From the NCBI RefSeq assembly GCF_040712315.1, contig NC_134023.1:65921257-65985256 (forward strand): 64,000 bases of DNA, read 5' to 3'. Source of the stretch: Castanea sativa (lineage: Eukaryota; Streptophyta; Magnoliopsida; Fagales; Fagaceae). A program made the position numbers and the translations under genes. Of this stretch, positions 56,683-64,000 are shown piece by piece. The notes beneath the pieces are model-generated. The model saw only the letters and a list, made by a program, of their open reading frames with translations, had not been told where the DNA came from and did no database searches. How positions within the stretch are numbered: the first letter of the stretch is position 1; each line of letters begins with the position of its first letter.

Positions 56683-59600
56683 ATGGAATCCAACCAGGAC
56701 TCAGCGGCCTTGGCGCAGCAAGTCCGAAATCTAGCAACCACCGTCGAAGAACTTACAAGACAGAATCAAGAGATGAGACAGAGGTTACAGCAAGAAGAGA
56801 ACCGGTCAAGAGCTGTTCAAGAGGAGGAAGGGGATAGCCATGGAAGAAGTGACCGACGGAGAACGGTAACCCCAGAAGAGCAGCATTCTGACATCCTCCA
56901 GGAGATGAGGAAGGAGATGGATGAATTAAGAAACGCGATCAAAGAGAAGACTGATCGAAGCCTGGATAAAATGGTCAGAGCAACGGACTCCCCTTTTACC
57001 ATGGCAGTCCTAGAACGACCAGTACCGGCGAAATTTCGGCTACCTCAGCTTGAGCCTTTTGACGGGCTCAAAGACCCCCAAGATCACCTTAACACCTTCA
57101 AGACGACCTTAGGCCTTCAACAGCCCCCTGACGAGATCATGTGTCGTTCATTCCCCACTACGCTGAAGGGAGCTGGACGAGAATGGTTCACGAGATTGCC
57201 CACTTCGTCCATCGACAATTTTGAGCAGTTGAGTAGTGCTTTCCTGCGCCATTTCATCGGGGGGCAACGTCCCAAAAGACCAGCGGATCACCTACTCACT
57301 ATTAAGTAAGGAGAGAGGGAGACCTTGCGATCATATGTAAAACGCTTCACTCGGGAGACTCTAGAGGTGGACGATGCAGACGATAAGGTCCAGCTGACGA
57401 CATTTAAGGCAGGGCTTAAGTCCAGAGAATTCGTCGTCTCGTTAGCAAAGAATCCACCTCGGACGATGGCAGAGATGTTGTTGAAAGCTCAAAAGTACAT
57501 GAATGCTGAGGACGCACTGGCGGCCATCGTAGACGAGGGAAAGCTAAAGACGGAAGGAAGAAAGGAAGACGAACGCAGGGGCCAAAAGAGGGAGCGTCCA
57601 AGCCGCCGGGGAGGTGACATCAACAGACGAAAAGACGAGAAAGCTCCACGACCGGTAAAATTTACTCCTCTAATTATGCCTGTTGACAAAATTTTGGCAC
57701 AGATCCAGGATCAACACCACCTAAAGTGGCCGAGGCCCCTGCACTCGTCACCAAGTGTGCGGGACAAAAGCAAATACTACCGATTCCACAAGGACCACGG
57801 CCATTACACAGAAGATTGCCGAGATCTGAAGGGACAGATAGAAGAATTGATACAGAAAGGAAAACTTCAGAAGTACGTAAGGAAGGGGGACTCCAACAGG
57901 TTCAGAGAGGGCAACACGAGCCAACGAGAGCCCTCGTCCAAAAACGAGAGTCGCCAATCTCAACCGCAAGAAGTGATCGGAGAGATAAGCACGATAGCAG
58001 GAGGACCTTTCGTGGGGGGATCGTGCAAGTCCCTCAAGAAAGCATACCAGAGACAAGTAAACAGTGTCCATACGGAACCCCCATTGAAACAAAGACGGAC
58101 GAACCAAGATATATTCTTCAGCGAAGAGGACGCAAGGGGGGTCAGGCAGCCCCATAACGACCCTCTGATGATAGCACTCACAATTGAAGGATTCAATACT
58201 AAAAGGATCCTCGTCGACAACGGTAGCTCTACGGACATTATGTACCTATCGGCCTTCCAACAATTGAAGCTAGGTCCTGGTAGATTGCGTCCGTTTGAGT
58301 CCCCCCTCGTCAGCTTTAGCGGTGACAGGGTATACCCCAAGGGCATTGTGACACTAAAAGTCACGATAGGCGCCTACTCGAAGCAGCAGACCCGTCATCT
58401 GGACTTCTTGGTTGTGGACTGCCCTTCTTCGTACAATGTGATCATTGGTAGGCCCACGCTCAACCGGTGGAAGGCAGCAACGTCCACCTACTGCCTAAAG
58501 ATAAAATTCCCAACTGAAGACGGAGTCGGTGAGGTAAAAGGAGACCAAGTCTTGGCCAGAGAATGCTACCAGGCCGTGTTAGCTGCAGGAGAAAACCACA
58601 CATGGACGATCGAGAGAGAAAAAGAAGACAGAATGGAAGCCCTGGAAACGGTGGAACTCGTTGAGGGGGAAAGCTCAAAGGTGACGAGGATAGGTACAAC
58701 CATAAGTCCCGAGATGAGGAATGAACTCGTCCGTTTCCTTAAAGGAAATTTGGACGTATTTGCATGGAGTCATGAAGATATGCCGGGCATACCATGCCAG
58801 GTAATCCAGCACGAGTTGAAGACAGATCCCGAGAAGAAACCCGTCCAGCAGAAACGATGGGTCTTTGCCCCCGAACGAAACCACGCAATCAAGGAAGAAG
58901 TTAACAGATTGCTGCAGGCAGATTTCATCCGAGAAGTTTACTATCCCGAATGGTTGGCCAACGTCGTGCTAGTGAAGAAAGCAAATGGAAAGTGGAGAAT
59001 GTGTGTAGACTTCACGGATCTGAACAAGGCCTGCCCGAAAGATAGCTTTCCTCTACCGAGGATAGACCAATTGGTAGACTCTACGGCTGGACATAAATTA
59101 CTAACATTCATGGATGCATTTTCAGGTTACAACCAGATAAAGATGGCTGAGGAAGATCAGGAAAAAACTGCTTTCATCACAAGCCAAGGACTCTACTGCT
59201 ATAAAGTAATGCCCTTCGGACTAAAAAACGCAGGAGCAACGTACCAAAGACTGGTAAACAAGATGTTCAACAAGCAAATTGGAAGGAATATGGAGGTATA
59301 TGTGGACGATATGCTCGTCAAGAGCAAAGAAGAGTTGACTCACCTGGACGACCTGGGAGAGACATTTAACACCCTCCGGAGGTATCAGATGAAGCTCAAT
59401 CCTAGTAAGTGTGTGTTTGGAGTAGCTTCAGGAAAGTTCTTAGGGTTCATGGTGTCCTAGAGAGGAATAGAAGCAAACCCAGAGAAAGTGCAAGCAATAC
59501 TCGACATGGCATCACCCAAAACCATCAAAGAAGTCCAAAAGCTCACGGGAAGGATAGCTGCACTGAATAGGTTCGTCTCTAAAGCGACGGACAAATGTCT

Positions 59601-61836
59601 CCCATTTTTTAAAACATTGAAGCAAGCGTTCGCTTGGACTGACGAGTGTGAGGCAGCTTTTCAAGAACTCAAGCGCTACCTAGGCAGCCCGCCCATCTTG
59701 AGTCCCTCAAAAGCAGGGGAAAACCTTTATTTATACCTAGCAGCATCAGCCACGGCCGTCAGTGCAGCCTTAATTAGAGAGGAAGATAAAAAGCAGCTCC
59801 CAGTATACTATGTCAGTCAAGCCTTCCAAGGGGCAAAGGCCAGATACCCCAGGATCGAGAAGATCGTCTTCGCCCTAATAGTGGCTTCACGAAAGCTGCG
59901 ACCATACTTCGAAGCACATCCTATCCTTGTAATGACGGACCAACCTATCCGAAAATCCATGAACAAGCCTGAGGCAGCGGGGAGAATGGTCCAATGGGCA
60001 ATTGAACTCAGCCAGTTCGACATCGAATACCATCCCAGAACAGCAATCAAGGCGCAAGCTCTGGCAAACTTCATAGCCGAATTCACCCTTCCAGAAGATG
60101 ACGACGACCAAAAAGAGGTGGAACGGTGGACGATCCAGACTGACGGATCGTCAACCCAAAAGAGGGGAGGAGTAGGGGTCATTATAAACACCCCCGATGG
60201 AGAAAAACTCCAATATGGAGTCCAATTAAAATTCTCGGCAACCAACAACGAGGCTGAGTACGAAGGCATACTGACGGGACTGAGACTTGGCAAAGCCCTC
60301 GGGATTAAGAACCTGCTTATTCAGAGTGACTCGAAGCTGGCAATAGGGCAGATCCGGGAAGAGTATGAGGCAAAAGAAGAGAGGATGCAGAAGTACCTAA
60401 AGCTGATTAAACATTTGGCCTGTGGGTTCGATAAGTTGGATTTCGTTCGGATCCCAAGAAGCCAGAACGCCGCGGCAGACGAGGTCGCCAAAATGGCCTC
60501 GTCCGAAGAAGAACCAACGAACAGTGAAATTCTCATGGAGATTCAGAAACACCCCAGCATCGAAGAAGTCCCAGTATTCTCCATCCAGAACATAGGTGGA
60601 TGGATGGAACCGATCGTCTCGTATCTCCAAGACGGGCATCTCCCTCGTGACTCAGCGGAAGCCAGGAAGGTTAAAGCGAGAGCGGCCAGGTTTACAATTT
60701 TGAATGATACCTTATACAAAAAAGGGTTTTCCTTGCCTTACCTTAAGTGTCTCGACGAGGAAGAAGCCAAGTACGTCCTCCACGAAATCTTCGAAGGGAT
60801 TTGCGGAGACCACGCCGGGCCTAGATCCCTGGTAAGCAAAGTTGTTAGAACAGGATATTTCTGGCCAACCATGCAGGAAGACGCCACAGAGCTCGTCAAG
60901 AGGTGCGATAAGTGCCAGAGGTTCGGGAATGTCCAGAGGCTGCCAGCAGAAAAGATGACAACGATTACCTCCCCGTGGCCATTCGCACAATGGGGGATTG
61001 ATATCGTCGGCCCATTACCCCAGGGAAAAGGACAGGTAAGGTTCTTGCTCGTCGCTATTGATTACTTCACTAAATGGGTCGAAGCCGAGGCAATGGCAAC
61101 GATCACAGAAGCAAGAATCCGTAGCTTCGTGTGGAGAAACATAGTCTGCAGGTTCGGGATTCCAAGAACAATTATTTCGGATAATGGCCGACAGTTCGAC
61201 AGCCAGGGATTTAGGGACTTCTGCTCGGGGCTAGGCATCAAGAACAAATTCTCGTCACCTGGACACCCGCAGTCAAACGGACAAACAGAAGTAACTAATC
61301 GAACCCTGCTCAGGATCCTCAAAGCCCGGCTAGACCAAGCTAAGGGCGCATGGCCGGAAGAATTGCCCAATGTCTTGTGGGCTTACAGAACGACGGCAAG
61401 AACCCCAACGGGAGAGACACCTTTCAGGCTCACCTATGGCACCGAAGCTGTAATTCCCGTCGAGGTAGGGATGGCCAGCATCAGGCGAGAAGTGTTCCAT
61501 GAGGAGGACAACGACGACCAACTTCGAATCAATCTGGATTGCCTAGACGAGGTTAGGGATAAGGCCTCGGACGTGACGAAGAAGTACCAACAGAAGATGA
61601 ATGAATATTATAACAAAAGGGTCAAGCTCAGAAGACTAGAAATTGGCGATCTCGTCCTACGCAAGGTGACTACTGCAACTAAAAACTCCGCCCACGGGAA
61701 GCTCGGTCCCACGTGGGAAGGACCTTATAGGGTCGTGCACTACTCCCGACAAGGTAGCTATCATTTGGAGACCCTAGACGGACAAAGACTCCCACGACCC
61801 TGGAACATAGAACATTTGATGAAGTACCACCAATAG
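56683..61836 (+). pseudogene. Tat gag-pol polyprotein with two in-frame stops
   Basis: One reading frame, starting at MESNQDSAAL (56683; the upstream ATG at 56527 precedes the primer-binding site). Coiled-coil then Retrotrans_gag to about 57600. A zinc-finger-like [11 protein letters not shown] at about 57783-57815 is preceded by YYRF, where the family has a Cys. Protease [12 protein letters not shown] at about 58210; RT with YVDD at 59299-59310; RNase H near 59700-59950; second RNase H starting TIQTDGSS near 60130-60500; integrase with CDKCQRF, then D (GIDIVGP, near 61000), D (ISDNGRQFDS, near 61180) and E (GQTEVTNRTL, near 61290), and a GPYRVV end. TAA at 57307-57309 and TAG at 59458-59460 interrupt it without changing frame. 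Retrotransposition by this copy alone is unlikely. Confidence 0.92.
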
Positions 61837-61939
61837 ATATAGATCAAGAATGTACCAATTCCTCAAAATTAATGAAATGATGGTTCAAATGATGTACTCA
61901 TACAGGTACCAAGTATCGGAGAATTAGAAATAAAAAATG

Positions 61940-62390
61940 CCTAAGTAATAAGATTCCGCATCGACGGATGTACATTACTGACGAAGGCAATACAAAATTT
62001 TCCTAAGTAATAAGATTCCGCATCGACGGATGTACATTACTGACGAAGACAAAAGCAAAGAAATTTTGTCTAAAGTAATAAGATTCCGCAAAGACGGATG
62101 TACATTACTGACGAAGACAAAAGCAAAGAACTTTTGTCTAAAGTAATAAGATTCCGCAAAGACGGATGCACATTACTGACGAAGACAAAAGCAAAGAACT
62201 TTTGTCTAAGTAATAAGATTCCGCGTAGACGGATGTACATTACTGACGAAGATAAAAGCACAGAACTTTTGTCTAAGTAATAAAATTCCGCATCGACGGA
62301 TGTACATTACTGACGAAGATCAAAGCAAAAAAAAAAACGCCTAAGTACAGGAGAAGGCTTAAGTAATAATGAGCGAACATTACTGACGGG
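61940..62390 (+). repeat. Tandem repeat 3' of pol, six full units
   Basis: Units begin AAGTAATAAGATTCCGCATC (or CAAAG variants) and carry GACGGATGTACATTACTGAC. ATTCCGC recurs at 61953, 62015, 62083, 62151, 62218 and 62285, giving spacings of 62, 68, 68, 67 and 67; a seventh unit is degenerate. The variation comes from an AAAAGCAAAGAA insertion. Tandem repeats in this interval are a known habit of Tat elements. Confidence 0.93.
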
Positions 62391-62614
62391 TACAAAAAAA
62401 ATTTTATATAGCAGAACATGTGAAAGTAGATATGATATTATAAAAGCCTAAAAACCAGAGGCCATTGTTTGCACGAAAAACAAAAGAGAAACCCATAAAC
62501 ACTGGGCTAAAAATACACATAGAAACCTTTTAAATGTTCTGGAAAGCAAGCCTTACAACATAGGGCACAAAAAAAAAAAAAAAGAAGATAATTTTTTGCT
62601 GGTCAAAAACAGGT
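62391..62614. other. Between tandem repeat and antisense gene
   Basis: A-rich sequence with a poly-A tract at about 62570-62583. It would be the 3' untranslated part of the antisense gene; no poly-A signal could be assigned with confidence. Confidence 0.4.
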
Positions 62615-64000
62615 TCAAGCATCCGGATCAACATCGTCTTCAGCGGGGACTTCAGGAGCAGAAGCTTCAACGACTGGAACATCAGGAAGGCCTTCAGGAG
62701 CGTCAGTAGCCACAGCTTGAGCAGCCTCGTCAGCTGAGATTTCCCTGTCTACCTCTTCCATATCCAATGTCTCCAGGTCGATCCCAGAAGGATGCTTGAG
62801 GCAGTACCTCCTCAAAAGCTCGAACCCTTTGAAGTACCAGCTGAAGAGTACAGAGTTGTACTCCTCCGTCTGCTGGAAACCCTCAATCGCTCTGGAGGCA
62901 ACGACCTTGATTTTTTCCTTCGCAGCTGCCAGCTCCCTGTCTTTTTCAAGCACGAGCCGCCGCTCTACCTTCGGCCTCGTCACTTAGCTTCCTAGCTTCC
63001 TCCCTGGCTTGTTGGGCGCTCTCCATCGAAGCAATTAGTTCCCTCTTCATCTTTGAATTCTCCATCTCCAAGACCTTGATCCGGGACAGCGAAGACTCAA
63101 CCTTAATCTCCTGAGCAAGATACTCAGAAGAGAGGTGAACAGTCTCCCCCAACACCTAAAAATATACATGTTAGTTTATACACGGTGACATTTAGCTCAA
63201 AATAAACCAGCGTAAAAGACACGTATGTTACCTGGACGAGCTTCTGGAGATGACGACCCATCAATTCACTTGTGGGCATGCCCGAGAACACCTTCAGGTC
63301 TTCTGCAGTCACGACTCCACGAGCCCGGTCCATCGCCAGCTTCTCGTCATCCCAAATGGTCGACGAAGATGTAGCCTCCCTCCCTCTCTCCGCTGTACGA
63401 GGCCTCTTCGAAGCAGGGGTCGGGATCTCTTCTATTGAAGTAGCCGGCGAGGCCGTCCTCGTAGTGTCGGCACCCGAAACCACGGGGGTAGGCGAAGTAA
63501 TCGGGGTGACGGAGGTAACTTTCCCTTTCACCCGGACCACTTTCTTCCCTATGTTGGACAAAGGTTCGTCCTTCCTGGATCGCATTTTCTCGTACATACC
63601 CTTATTAAATTTAGTCGTCATCTCTGCGAGAGAAGAAAGTATTGTAAAAGAACAGAGCAAATAAATACGAATATAGATCTGACGAACCCAAACACTTACT
63701 CTTCTTCCCTTCAATATCGAGGCTCCGGAGGACGAAGGGAGATGGATCGGGGCCTAAGTTGTAAAAAGCGAGCGTCCGAGGATCTACCAAGTCGTCCCAG
63801 TTTTCGATAGACTGAGCATACACAATGGCTGCCTCGACACGCTCCTTGTACCTGCTTTTTAGTTTCGATCTCCTTTTGACTGCAAAAAAAAAAAAAAAAG
63901 GGGAGAAATTAGCAACGATAACATCGGATTCAATAAAGAAGGGAAAAGAAAGGATACTGACGCACCTAAAGTCGGGGTTCCCCACCGACGAAGCAATCGG
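62615..64000 (-). pseudogene. Antisense spliced gene of the Tat element (putative gypsy-type transposon protein), one frameshift, 5' end outside
   Basis: Read on the minus strand, exon-like blocks with GT/AG borders: 64000-63966 (ending RRWGTPTL), 63879-63700 (KRRSKLKSRYKERVEAAIVY..., ending SLDIEGKK), 63623-63232 (MTTKFNKGMYEKMRSRK, a Thr/Ser/Pro-rich linker, then RHLQKLVQ) and 63155-62615 (a coiled coil rich in Glu/Lys/Ala, then an acidic tail ending DDVDPDA and a stop). Reading phases agree across all three introns. A one-base insertion near 62973 moves the coiled-coil exon from one frame to another. The N-terminal part resembles the Pfam family called putative gypsy-type transposon (recalled, not searched). 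Function unknown. Confidence 0.75.

Larger units (their letters stand above)
56156..64000 (+). mobile_element. Ty3/gypsy retrotransposon, Tat lineage, 3' end outside the window
   Basis: Order: 5' LTR, primer-binding site, gag, protease, RT, RNase H, second (archaeal-type) RNase H, integrase, tandem-repeat region, antisense spliced gene. The second RNase H between the first and integrase, and an antisense gene before the 3' LTR, are features of the Tat lineage. Only two stops break the 5.2 kb gag-pol frame, so the copy is relatively young. GC content is well above the surrounding spacer. Confidence 0.9.

Noticed and set aside
57726..58364. Alternative frames of 134-143 residues over gag-pol
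   Set aside because: Shadows of the GC-rich gag-pol frame.
1..64000. tRNA, rRNA or conserved snRNA genes
   Set aside because: The only box A/B pairs seen belong to the two SINEs with poly-A tails and target duplications; no cloverleaf was recognised.

Overview
The window is plant nuclear DNA. It is AT-rich, full of introns and dense with transposons, and its coding content is plant disease-resistance genes plus plant-type retroelements. Several repeat families resemble ones I associate with Fagaceae (oak, chestnut); that assignment is from memory and tentative.

Layout. 1-0.86 kb: right part of a non-autonomous DNA transposon carrying a GC-rich minisatellite. 1-9 kb: NLR-A, an intact CC-NBS-LRR (RGA/R13-like) gene with a repeated 5' leader and an intron-rich 3' region. 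9-17.9 kb: paralogous spacer with nested MITEs, a SINE, and NLR-C, which keeps only the leader and the first 51 codons. 17.9-24.2 kb: a tandem, three-LTR Ty1/copia array on the minus strand with no reverse transcriptase. 24.2-28.8 kb: duplicated upstream spacer. 28.8-33.6 kb: NLR-B, the second intact CNL, with the same leader and 3' architecture. 33.6-38 kb: a decayed carotenoid-cleavage-dioxygenase (CCD1-like) exon series, interrupted by a SINE and a LINE and ending flush against a PPR-protein fragment. 38.5-44.3 kb: a further copy of the NLR downstream spacer without an NLR, holding a solo LTR. 44.5-51 kb: a Helitron-like element inserted into a foldback MITE that also took two other MITEs. 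52-55 kb: more spacer copies. 56.2 kb to the end: the 5' LTR and gag-pol of a Tat-lineage Ty3/gypsy element with two in-frame stops, a 3' tandem repeat and a spliced antisense gene. It runs off the window.

Overall this is a resistance-gene cluster built by repeated duplication of a unit of leader + NLR + intron-rich 3' region + spacer. Of at least four recognisable unit copies, only two still carry a full NLR. Paralogous copies supply empty sites for several insertions, so many boundaries and target-site duplications (TSDs) can be read directly. I did not find a convincing new biochemical system. The most notable items are a hybrid middle LTR that records an unequal crossover, the CCD1-PPR chimeric relic, the shared signal-peptide-like leader repeats and 3' introns of the NLRs, and the antisense gene in the Tat element.
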